A stretch of 5,551 nt of DNA from Bacteriovoracaceae bacterium. Its GTDB lineage: Bacteria > Bdellovibrionota > Bacteriovoracia > Bacteriovoracales > Bacteriovoracaceae. The position numbers and the translations under genes are program-made. The notes under the pieces were generated by a model. That model did not search any database and was not told the DNA's origin. It worked only from the letters and a program-made list of their open reading frames with translations. The DNA lies in the NCBI GenBank assembly GCA_023954595.1, contig JAGSHJ010000213.1, forward strand, positions 1 through 5,551. Reading direction: 5' to 3'. This document shows, piece by piece, positions 1-5,551 of this stretch (positions within the stretch are counted from its first letter, which is position 1; every line of letters begins with the position of its first letter).

Positions 1-1374
1 CGCAAATCATTGACTAAAAATTTCTATCCAACAATTTTAACAACTATTACGACTTCTCTTGGTTTTTTAAGTTTTTTTGATGCAAAAGTTCAACCAGTTT
101 CACAGCTAGGCATCGCCGTGGGCCTTGGTGCTGTATTTGCCTGGCTTAGCACCTATTTTTTGCTAGGCCCTATACTTGCTCTATTGCCAAAGTTCTCCAA
201 AAAGGAACACAAAAAAGAAGCAGAAACTTTTTTAAAAGAGGTAACTCCTCATACAAAGGCCCTTGCATTCGCAGACTTTGTCATTGCTAATAAATACTAT
301 ATTGTCGGTGCAGCAATAGTCCTAGGCTCGCTTGGTCTTTTCTTTTCTAAAGACCTTGTTGTGAATATGGATCCGATTGCCCAGTTTCGTCCATCCCATC
401 CTATAGTAAAAGCATATAATCTAGTTGAAGAAAAGTTAGGCTTTGTTGGTACTATCGAAATAGTAGTGAAGTCAGACAAAGAAGCTGGAGCGAAGGATCC
501 TGTTTTCTTGGCAAAAATTGAGAGTTTTGAGAAATGGCTTCTTGAGCGTCCATATGTTACGAGTGTCTTGTCTATTAATGATTATCTAAAAAAAATAAAC
601 CAGGCCTTTAACGCCGGGGATAGTGATTACTATAAAATCCCTCCCTCATCCGAACACGTGGCACAAGAGCTACTATTTTATTCAATGGGACTTCCACCAG
701 AGCAACCAATTGAGAATAGAATCAACGCCAAACGAGACAGTATAAGAATTAGTGTTAACTGGAAGCTAAAAGATTCAGTAAGTTCTAATGAGCAATTTGA
801 TGTTATTAATCAAAAAGCAAAAGAGCTCGGTCTAAGTGCAAAAGTAACTGGTAAAACGCCTCTATTCCACGACCTAACCCCTTACATCGTCTCTGCGTTT
901 ACACACTCATTCACACTGGCAGTCCTAACAATAAGCCTGGCCTTGTGGTTTATCTTTCAATCATTAAAGTTCAGTATCTTTGCAATGATTCCAAGCCTTT
1001 TACCTCTTTCGATAGGAGCTGGTCTTTATACTCTTGCAGGTTTTCAAGTGGACATGGGAACCGCTCTCGTGGCAAGTGTCTGCTTGGGAATAGCTGTCGA
1101 TGACAGTGTACATTTTTTATTTGCTTACAAGAGCTTGATTAAAGAGAAGAGTTTTCGTGAAACTCTGGCCGACATTGTCTCCAATGTGTATCCATCTCTA
1201 TTTAATACAACACTTCTACTGGCAATAGGTTTTAGTGTGCTACTGCTAGGTAACTATGTACCCAATGCAAAGTTTGGTGCCAGTGTTTCTATTGTTTTGA
1301 TTATTGCTTTAATAAGTGATTTCTTGGTACTGCCAGCGATCTTGGCAATCATGCACAAACAAAAAAGCCGCTAA
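1..1374 (+). CDS. RND/MMPL-superfamily exporter, C-terminal part (5' truncated by window edge)
   Basis: Inner-membrane, proton-driven transporter of the RND superfamily, closest in style to the MMPL / 'predicted exporter' (COG1033-like) branch; the substrate cannot be told. The frame is open from base 1 (Arg-Lys-Ser precede the TTG at 10), so the TTG is internal and the true start lies upstream. Counting from base 1, 457 residues are visible. Two hydrophobic segments (about 8-26 and 35-63) look like the last two helices of the first half. A soluble linker (64-90) follows, then a helix (97-116), a periplasmic domain (117-296) and five more helices (about 297-320, 322-347, 350-372, 399-418, 424-450). 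The segment GIAVDDSVHF (363-372) in the fourth helix of the second half carries paired Asp residues, as expected of the RND proton-relay helix. The gene converges on hpf and ends inside a shared terminator. Family is confident; function beyond export is unknown. Confidence 0.88.
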   Translation, partial: RKSLTKNFYPTILTTITTSLGFLSFFDAKVQPVSQLGIAVGLGAVFAWLSTYFLLGPILALLPKFSKKEHKKEAETFLKEVTPHTKALAFADFVIANKYYIVGAAIVLGSLGLFFSKDLVVNMDPIAQFRPSHPIVKAYNLVEEKLGFVGTIEIVVKSDKEAGAKDPVFLAKIESFEKWLLERPYVTSVLSINDYLKKINQAFNAGDSDYYKIPPSSEHVAQELLFYSMGLPPEQPIENRINAKRDSIRISVNWKLKDSVSSNEQFDVINQKAKELGLSAKVTGKTPLFHDLTPYIVSAFTHSFTLAVLTISLALWFIFQSLKFSIFAMIPSLLPLSIGAGLYTLAGFQVDMGTALVASVCLGIAVDDSVHFLFAYKSLIKEKSFRETLADIVSNVYPSLFNTTLLLAIGFSVLLLGNYVPNAKFGASVSIVLIIALISDFLVLPAILAIMHKQKSR

Positions 1375-1387
1375 TCAAGCGGCTTTT
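1363..1387. terminator. Bidirectional intrinsic terminator between the exporter gene and hpf
   Basis: A perfect 9-bp inverted repeat, AAAAGCCGC (1363-1371) and GCGGCTTTT (1379-1387), flanks a 7-nt loop TAATCAA. The stem has a GC core with A-tract and T-tract flanks on both sides, so it reads as a Rho-independent terminator on either strand. It serves the plus-strand exporter and the minus-strand lpt-rpoN-hpf unit, whose last stop codon is only 7 bases away. The TAA stop of the exporter (1372-1374) is the first three bases of the loop. The T-run on the plus side (TTTTGTTT) is interrupted by one G; on the minus side the run is six T. Confidence 0.85.
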
Positions 1388-1394
1388 GTTTACT

Positions 1395-1787
1395 TTATGC
1401 TGCGAAGTCTTCTTCGTCTTTATCCTGCCAATAGTCTTCATCCCACGTGGATTGAGCAAGCAATTGGTCTTTTACAGATGTTTTGTGCTTTCTTGAAATG
1501 TGGTTTTTCCACTTGTCTTTCTTCTTGTGAACCTGTCTTTCAACTTTTTGAATGACCTGGTCCAGAGACTTGTACAAGCTATCAGTTACGGCCGCAGCGT
1601 GGTACTCAAAGCTTGGGCCTACGACTTTTACTTCTGCTGCATGTTTGCCATCTTCTTTAACTGAACATGTCCACTGCACTTCAAAGTTTCCTTCAAAATA
1701 TTTTTTTAATTTTTGAGTTTTCGCTTCGATTTTCTCATCAAGAGCTGGTGTGTGTTCCATGTGCTTAAATGAACTTACTATCTTCAT
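1395..1787 (-). CDS. hpf: Short ribosome hibernation-promoting factor (HPF/RaiA family)
   Basis: Ribosome-associated inhibitor that binds the small subunit in the tRNA/mRNA path and keeps ribosomes inactive in slow or non-growing cells. The 130-residue product begins MKIVSSFKHMEHTPALDEKI and has the family's beta-alpha-beta-beta-beta-alpha pattern: first helix about 14-31, strands about 35-62, second helix about 66-92. The second helix holds DSLYKSLDQVIQKVERQVHK, matching the family's D-x-Y-x-x-(I/L)-D-x-(V/A)-hydrophobic-x-K-(L/V)-E-x-Q signature. It is longer than E. coli HPF (95 aa) but lacks the dimerisation domain of long HPF (about 180-190 aa). Residues 100-130 form a tail ending in an acidic, Trp/Tyr-containing stretch. 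The frame is open to an ATG at 1844, but I chose 1787 because the conserved fold begins there and an AAAGAGG site sits 8 nt upstream. It is last in the lpt-rpoN run and probably also has its own sigma-28 promoter. Confidence 0.9.
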   Translation of the reverse strand: MKIVSSFKHMEHTPALDEKIEAKTQKLKKYFEGNFEVQWTCSVKEDGKHAAEVKVVGPSFEYHAAAVTDSLYKSLDQVIQKVERQVHKKKDKWKNHISRKHKTSVKDQLLAQSTWDEDYWQDKDEEDFAA

Positions 1788-1795
1788 AAACTGGA

Positions 1796-1802
1796 CCTCT
1801 TT
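1796..1802 (-). promoter_or_regulatory. hpf ribosome binding site (decides the start)
   Basis: The minus strand reads AAAGAGG here, 8 nt before the ATG at 1787. No comparable purine-rich site precedes the alternative ATG at 1844, where the upstream bases read CTTTCGGTCGTA. This supports the 130-residue form of Hpf over the 149-residue one. Confidence 0.7.
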
Positions 1803-1833
1803 CCTTTTGGGGGTGTGGTAAGTGTTATGTACC

Positions 1834-1860
1834 TTATCGGCCATTACGACCGAAAGTTTC
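1834..1860 (-). promoter_or_regulatory. Probable sigma-28 (FliA) promoter for hpf
   Basis: On the minus strand a -35-like box GAAACTTT (1860-1853) and a -10 box GCCGATAA (1841-1834) are separated by exactly 11 nt. The established FliA consensus is TAAAGTTT-N11-GCCGATAA, so the -10 box is perfect and the -35 box matches 6 of 8. A transcript would be expected to start near 1826 and carry a leader of about 40 nt before the hpf ATG at 1787. The site lies wholly in the 85-nt rpoN-hpf gap. It would uncouple hpf from the upstream genes and tie it to the motility regulon, provided the organism has FliA, which the window does not show. Confidence 0.6.
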
Positions 1861-1872
1861 AGCCTTTTTTAA

Positions 1873-3318
1873 TCAACTTGCGTTTTTTCTTTTTGAATAT
1901 GGAAGAATATTCAACATTTCTCGATACTTCGCAACTGTTCTTCTCGCCACCTTGATGTCGCTTTTCTTAAGAATGTCTGCAATCTTCTGGTCAGATAATG
2001 GTTTTTTAGGGTCTTCGTTACCAATTAAATCTTTTATCTTTAGTTTTAGAGATTCACTTGTTGTATCGATCCCACCGTTTTTACCGCCAATTCCCGCATT
2101 GAAGAAAAACTTCAACTCGAATGTGCCTATCGGAGTATGCATGTACTTATTCGTTGTAACTCTTGATACTGTCGATTCATGCATTCCAATTTCATTTGCA
2201 ATGTCCTTTAGGATCATCGGCTTAAGATAAGCAACACCCTTTTTAAAGAACTCTGGTTGATACTTCAAAATTGCATTTGAGACTTTCTCAATAGTTTTCT
2301 GTCTGTTTTCAATAGACTTGATCAACCACATCGCCGATCTTAGTTTATCTTGAACATACTCGTTAGTTTCGTCATTGTTCCCTTTTTTCAACAAGCTCTG
2401 GTAGAGCTTTGAAATTTTAAGTCTAGGAACACCGTCGTCATTTAAATTAATAACTAACTCTCCACCAATATCTTTTACAAAAATATCAGGAACAACATAA
2501 TGAGTTTCCGCAGGACTAACTAATCTACCAGGTTTTGGGTGAAAGCTATGAATTACACACTCTGCATCTTTAACTTTATCTAAATCAATAGATAGTTCTT
2601 TTGCAATATTCTTGTAATCCTTTTTCATCAGATCATCTAAATGATTTTTTAATATAAGCTCCACTAAAGGCACTGGCTCTTCCAGGGCCTGAGCTTGTAC
2701 TAGTAGACACTCTTGTAAATCAGATGTGGCACATCCAACTGGGTCTAGTTGTTGAATCATACTCAAGATCTCAAGAGCGTCTTCTCGCTCCAGCTTGGAT
2801 TCAACTAAGATCTCTTCAATATTCTCAACAAGGTAGCCTTCATCATTTAAGTTATGAATTACACCCCTAGCAAGTTTCCATTCTTCATCAGTTAGGTTTT
2901 CCATACGAAGTTGCCACTCAAGATGCTCTTGAAGAGTAGCGCCCTTACTAACCATATTTTCATAGTTAGGAGCATCTTCTTTTGAAGCATACTCTTTAGT
3001 GTAAGGAGTTGAAGAGGTGCTGTTATAAGAGTCAATATACTTATCCCAATCAAAATTATCTTTTGAGTTATCGATAATGTCGGGACCGTTGAAGTCATCC
3101 GACTTTGCCTCTTTACTTTCTTTACTTCGTTTCTCTAGTTCAGCTTTGGACGACTCTCCGCCAGACTCCTCAAGCATTGGGTTCTCAACCATCTCTTGTG
3201 AAATAACATTCGTCATCTCCAAGTGGGTAAGAGTCAAAAGCTTGATTGCCTGCTGCAATTGAGGCGTCATCATCAAGTTTTGCGTCTGCTTGAGATTCAT
3301 CGACATTTTCTGAGCCAT
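1873..3318 (-). CDS. rpoN: RNA polymerase sigma-54 factor
   Basis: Alternative sigma factor that directs RNA polymerase to -24/-12 promoters and needs an AAA+ enhancer-binding activator to open them. The 481-residue protein is of normal family length. Region I (about 1-50) is the Gln/Leu-rich activator-responsive segment, with LKQTQNLMMTPQLQQAIKLL. Region II (about 51-115) is acidic and low-complexity. The core-binding region (about 120-310) includes LDPVGCATSDLQECL (191-205); the family usually has GVxARDLQECL, so the Arg is replaced by Ser here. A helix-turn-helix lies near 370-390 (KDIANEIGMHESTVSRVT). The diagnostic RpoN box ARRTVAKYRE is exact at 458-467. The ATG at 3318 follows GGAG by 6 nt. 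It lies 33 nt after lptB, so the two are probably cotranscribed. The protein looks intact and functional. Confidence 0.98.
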   Translation of the reverse strand: MAQKMSMNLKQTQNLMMTPQLQQAIKLLTLTHLEMTNVISQEMVENPMLEESGGESSKAELEKRSKESKEAKSDDFNGPDIIDNSKDNFDWDKYIDSYNSTSSTPYTKEYASKEDAPNYENMVSKGATLQEHLEWQLRMENLTDEEWKLARGVIHNLNDEGYLVENIEEILVESKLEREDALEILSMIQQLDPVGCATSDLQECLLVQAQALEEPVPLVELILKNHLDDLMKKDYKNIAKELSIDLDKVKDAECVIHSFHPKPGRLVSPAETHYVVPDIFVKDIGGELVINLNDDGVPRLKISKLYQSLLKKGNNDETNEYVQDKLRSAMWLIKSIENRQKTIEKVSNAILKYQPEFFKKGVAYLKPMILKDIANEIGMHESTVSRVTTNKYMHTPIGTFELKFFFNAGIGGKNGGIDTTSESLKLKIKDLIGNEDPKKPLSDQKIADILKKSDIKVARRTVAKYREMLNILPYSKRKNAS

Positions 3319-3351
3319 TTTAGTCTCCGTGTGTGTATTCTAAAAGATTCT

Positions 3352-4080
3352 CTACATTTTAAATTCTTCTCCAAGGTAGAACTTTCTCGCCACCTCAGAG
3401 TTTACTATTTCATCAGGGCTTCCACTTACCAAGAGTTCGCCCGCACTCATGATATACGCTCGATCAACAATCCCTAACGTCTCTCGCACGTTGTGGTCTG
3501 TAATCAATACGCCTATGTTTCTTTTTTTAAGATCTTTGATGATCTTTTGTATGTCGCTAACCGCAAGAGGATCAACCCCCGCAAATGGCTCATCTAACAA
3601 GACAAAGGCAGGATCTAGTGCCAAGCATCTTGCGATTTCGACTCTTCTTCTCTCTCCTCCGGAAAGTTCACGACCTTTGGACTTTCTAATATGATTAAGT
3701 CCAAAATCCTTTATTAATCTCTCCAGAGCGTTTTTCTTTTCATTTTTGAATATGTTTCTGATTTCCAATACGGAGTAGATATTCTCTTCAACCGTAAGCT
3801 CACGAAACACACTGGCCTCTTGGGGAAGATATCCAATCCCCTTTTTGGCCCTCTTATGCAGTGGAAGTTTAGTAATATCTTCGTCCTGCAATTTTATATT
3901 TCCATGATCGGCCTTCACAAGACCAACCATCATATAAAAGGAAGTTGTTTTTCCGGCACCGTTTGGTCCTAGAAGTCCAACAACTTGTCCTCGCTCTACT
4001 TCAAGGCTAACGTTTTTTACAACTGCTCTGCCCGAGTAGACTTTCTTTAATTCTGTTCCGCGCAAACACGCCTGACTCAT
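3352..4080 (-). CDS. lptB: LPS export ABC transporter ATP-binding protein LptB
   Basis: Cytoplasmic ATPase that drives LptF/LptG to extract LPS from the inner membrane and push it along the LptC-LptA-LptD bridge. The 242-residue length is typical. All ABC motifs are intact: Walker A GPNGAGKTT (38-46, Lys44), Q-loop Gln87 in GYLPQE, signature LSGGE (139-143), Walker B VLLDEP (160-165, catalytic Glu164), D-loop (168-171) and switch His196 in TDHNVRETL. The stretches YLPQEASVFRELTVEENI and DEPFAGVDPLAV are characteristic of LptB rather than of the related amino-acid transporter ATPases. The start lies 2 nt after the stop of the LptC/LptA-like gene. Its AAAGGA binding site (4087-4092) is inside the last codons of that gene, so translation is probably coupled. 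lptF and lptG are not in the window. Confidence 0.97.
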   Translation of the reverse strand: MSQACLRGTELKKVYSGRAVVKNVSLEVERGQVVGLLGPNGAGKTTSFYMMVGLVKADHGNIKLQDEDITKLPLHKRAKKGIGYLPQEASVFRELTVEENIYSVLEIRNIFKNEKKNALERLIKDFGLNHIRKSKGRELSGGERRRVEIARCLALDPAFVLLDEPFAGVDPLAVSDIQKIIKDLKKRNIGVLITDHNVRETLGIVDRAYIMSAGELLVSGSPDEIVNSEVARKFYLGEEFKM

Positions 4081-4082
4081 CT

Positions 4083-5069
4083 TTAATCCTTTTTCTTTTT
4101 GAGCTTGAAACTAGATTGGGCCTCTTCAACCTCAACTATTTCAACATTTTCTCTTAGGGTAATTTGATACCCTTTGATCAAATCATTTCCTTGCTCAACT
4201 CGTGGTGCACCCGTTAGAACGATTTTGCCTTGAGACATATAACCTTCCAACTTCTCTGAATAGGCCTTTCGAGTTTGAAGGCCACCTCCAGGAAGATTTA
4301 AGTCCTCCACAAGTTTAATATCGTCATATAAAACGTAATACTTGAGTTTTTTATTGTAGTTCTCTAAGAAAATCTCTGCTTTTTGTGCACGTAAGTCATA
4401 GTTATTACGTTGAAGCATTACATCGTTATTAAGTGAAATTAATGACTTAGCACTATTCAGCTCCATTCTCTGGGCCTCAAAGTTAAATGAGCCTTCATAG
4501 ACTCTGTCCCTTTTAACCACTCCCTCAACTTCACCAATGAACAATGATCTCTGCTCATTGAGCCATGAGCTCATATAATTAGAATTAATCTTTAATTGAT
4601 CTTTGGTTGTTGAGTCGACAAGCTTTGCCTCTATGTTGCCTCGGGCCTCTAGGAAGGCCTTGGATCCGTTATAGTACAGTTCCTTGGCCTTATAGTTGCC
4701 TTCTCTAGCATTTAGAGTCACTTCCCCGTCTAGAAAGAGTTCTTGCTTGAGATCTTTGAATTTGCCCTCCTTTGCTTGGAATGCAATTTTTTCTCCAGAT
4801 TCATTGTAGAGCAAACCGTCCGGCAGCGTAAAATAGAGATCTCTTTGATTAACAATTCTCAAAGTGTTTGCCTTTAAGGCCATAACCTTATTTGCATCTT
4901 CGAGAGCGAAGTAATCCATTCTATCGAATGTGGATTCTTCAATAACCTCAACATCTAAAAGATTTGAAGCACTCTCATCATCCTGTTTTAGTCCAACTGC
5001 ACTAGTAACTACGATTGCTGTAGCTAAAACAAAAGATATTGTAATGATCGTTGAGCGAGGATTTATCAT
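4083..5069 (-). CDS. LptC-LptA-like fusion, membrane-anchored LPS transport bridge protein
   Basis: Probable periplasmic bridge component of LPS export. The 328-residue protein starts with a single N-terminal hydrophobic segment (about 8-27) with no clear signal-peptidase site, so it should stay anchored in the inner membrane as LptC does. Residues about 40-170 fit an LptC-like domain (DGLLYNESGEKIAFQAKEG, then FLDGEVTLNAREGNYKAKEL). Residues about 170-315 carry further OstA-type beta repeats and end with GYMSQGKIVLTGAPRVEQG and IKGYQITL (277-304), which closely resembles the end of LptA. E. coli LptC is 191 aa and LptA 185 aa including its signal peptide, so the length suits a fusion. Its position before lptB is where lptC and lptA usually lie, and no separate lptA is present. 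The tail KLKKKKD is basic, and its codons hold the lptB binding site. The start at 5069 has a weak TAAGG 11 nt upstream. The LptC assignment is firm; the LptA half is inferred from pattern. Confidence 0.8.
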   Translation of the reverse strand: MINPRSTIITISFVLATAIVVTSAVGLKQDDESASNLLDVEVIEESTFDRMDYFALEDANKVMALKANTLRIVNQRDLYFTLPDGLLYNESGEKIAFQAKEGKFKDLKQELFLDGEVTLNAREGNYKAKELYYNGSKAFLEARGNIEAKLVDSTTKDQLKINSNYMSSWLNEQRSLFIGEVEGVVKRDRVYEGSFNFEAQRMELNSAKSLISLNNDVMLQRNNYDLRAQKAEIFLENYNKKLKYYVLYDDIKLVEDLNLPGGGLQTRKAYSEKLEGYMSQGKIVLTGAPRVEQGNDLIKGYQITLRENVEIVEVEEAQSSFKLKKKKD

Positions 5070-5151
5070 TTCTAAAATTACCTTATGGGTTCTTAGTAAA
5101 CTTAATTATTTCAAAGGTTTACCGCATTTAAAAGATATTAATTAATTAGAT

Positions 5152-5180
5152 TTCTTTGACTAGACTTGTCGGGTTATGAT
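5152..5180 (+). promoter_or_regulatory. Possible mutS promoter
   Basis: TATGAT (5175-5180) is a good sigma-70-type -10 box, 51 nt before the mutS GTG. The -35 box is uncertain. TTGACT (5156-5161) is a strong match but only 13 nt away, whereas TTCTTT (5152-5157) is at 17 nt but matches poorly. The call rests mainly on the -10 box and its position. Confidence 0.3.
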
Positions 5181-5220
5181 AGAGAATGCTTGAACAAAAA
5201 TCCATAAGTCATTGAAAATC

Positions 5221-5225
5221 AAGGA
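5221..5225 (+). promoter_or_regulatory. mutS ribosome binding site (decides the GTG start)
   Basis: AAGGA lies 6 nt before the GTG at 5232. The in-frame ATG codons at 5298 and 5301 fall inside the conserved LTPMMEQY segment and lack such a site. An in-frame stop at 5205-5207 leaves GTG as the only good start. Confidence 0.75.
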
Positions 5226-5231
5226 AATATA

Positions 5232-5551
5232 GTGACCGCGCAAATAGAGACAGCCACTTTGGACCACATTGTAAAAACTGGAACGAAACTGACTCCGATG
5301 ATGGAGCAGTACTATTCCATTCGCCAACAATACCCAGGAATTCTTTTGATGTTCCGCATGGGAGACTTCTATGAACTTTTCTTTGAAGATGCAATTGAGG
5401 CGAGCAAGCTTTTAAATATTTCTCTCACTCACAGAGGAAAGCTTGGTGATTTTAAAATTCCAATGGCCGGTATTCCTCATCATGCAGCTGCAACCTATAT
5501 TGATCGTGTAACTTCACTTGGAAAAAAAGTTGCTATATGTGAACAAGTAGA
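5232..5551 (+). CDS. mutS: DNA mismatch repair protein MutS, N-terminal part (3' truncated by window edge)
   Basis: MutS recognises mispaired and unpaired bases and starts methyl-directed or MutL-dependent repair in the cytoplasm. The first 106 residues are visible, covering most of the N-terminal mismatch-binding domain I. Key motifs are LTPMMEQYY (20-28), FRMGDFYELFFEDA (41-54), LTHRG, IPMAGIPHHAA and VAICEQ. Phe46-Tyr47-Glu48 is the Phe-x-Glu element whose Phe stacks on the mismatched base and whose Glu contacts it; both are present, which marks a repair-type MutS1 rather than MutS2. Translation starts at GTG, preceded by AAGGA at 6 nt, and adds about 19 residues before the first strongly conserved block, normal for the family. 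It diverges from the lpt-rpoN-hpf unit across 162 bp. The ATPase domain lies outside the window, so intactness cannot be judged. Confidence 0.97.
   Translation, partial: MTAQIETATLDHIVKTGTKLTPMMEQYYSIRQQYPGILLMFRMGDFYELFFEDAIEASKLLNISLTHRGKLGDFKIPMAGIPHHAAATYIDRVTSLGKKVAICEQV

Larger units (their letters stand above)
5070..5231. other. Divergent intergenic region between the lpt-rpoN-hpf unit and mutS
   Basis: This 162-bp AT-rich gap must hold the promoters of both units unless mutS or lptC is read from a distant one. It contains the palindrome ATTAATTAAT (5137-5146) near its middle, several short A/T tracts and no hairpin that looks like a terminator. I find no convincing -35/-10 pair for the minus strand; the best AT-rich candidates lie around the palindrome. 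A plus-strand -10 candidate is listed separately. No gene of credible length is present. Confidence 0.6.

Noticed and set aside
10..12. TTG as a start codon for the exporter gene
   Set aside because: The frame is open to base 1, and the following residues already match the penultimate helix of the first RND half, so the gene begins upstream of the window.
1344..1357. TGGCA...TGCA resembling a sigma-54 -24/-12 promoter near the end of the exporter gene
   Set aside because: The GG-to-GC spacing is 7 nt instead of the required 10, and the site lies inside coding sequence just before a terminator.
2892..3098. 68-codon minus-strand ORF within rpoN
   Set aside because: It is an alternative frame of rpoN in the low-complexity region II stretch, with no independent support.
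4930..5145. 71-codon plus-strand ORF over the start of the LptC-like gene and the intergenic region
   Set aside because: It is mostly antisense to a well-supported gene, shows no family motif and has no good ribosome binding site.
5186..5215. Nine-codon mini-ORF (MLEQKSISH) in the mutS leader
   Set aside because: It has no ribosome binding site at proper distance and no regulatory codon run; short ORFs of this size occur by chance.
5209..5394. 61-codon minus-strand ORF opposite the start of mutS
   Set aside because: It lies antisense to strongly conserved MutS coding sequence, has no recognisable domain, and is a shadow frame.

Overview
The window looks like ordinary chromosomal DNA from a Gram-negative, AT-rich bacterium. 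It carries the conserved LPS-transport / sigma-54 / ribosome-hibernation gene block (lptC-lptA-lptB-rpoN-hpf). On its right is the divergently transcribed start of mutS, and on its left the convergent 3' end of an RND-superfamily exporter gene. The gene set, base composition and protein style fit a motile Gram-negative of the Bdellovibrio/Bacteriovorax or wider 'delta' type. That taxonomic placement is inference only; no marker gene here proves it.

Layout: (1) 1-1374, plus strand: C-terminal part of an RND/MMPL-type exporter whose start lies outside the window. (2) 1363-1387: a compact hairpin with A-tract and T-tract flanks that can terminate both converging transcription units; the exporter stop codon sits in its loop. 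(3) 5069-1395, minus strand, transcribed right to left: an LptC-LptA-like fusion (328 aa), lptB (242 aa, 2-nt gap), rpoN (481 aa, 33-nt gap) and a short hpf (130 aa, 85-nt gap). (4) 5070-5231: divergent intergenic region. (5) 5232-5551, plus strand: first 106 codons of mutS, starting at GTG.

How the genes work together: the LptC/LptA-like protein and LptB are parts of the machine that moves LPS from the inner to the outer membrane. RpoN is the alternative sigma factor sigma-54. Hpf inactivates ribosomes in non-growing cells. The co-location of lpt, rpoN and hpf is a long-known conserved arrangement in proteobacteria. Here the block is trimmed: kdsC/kdsD-type genes are not upstream (mutS diverges there), and ptsN/rapZ-type genes are not downstream (the exporter converges there).

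The most interesting signal is in the 85-nt rpoN-hpf gap. On the minus strand GAAACTTT-N11-GCCGATAA matches the flagellar sigma-28 (FliA) promoter consensus TAAAGTTT-N11-GCCGATAA at 14 of 16 positions, with a perfect -10 box and exact spacing. It would give hpf its own motility-linked promoter just downstream of the gene for another alternative sigma factor. The second notable point is the apparent natural fusion of LptC and LptA into one membrane-anchored protein. I see no CRISPR array, transposon, tRNA, rRNA or clearly new multi-gene system.
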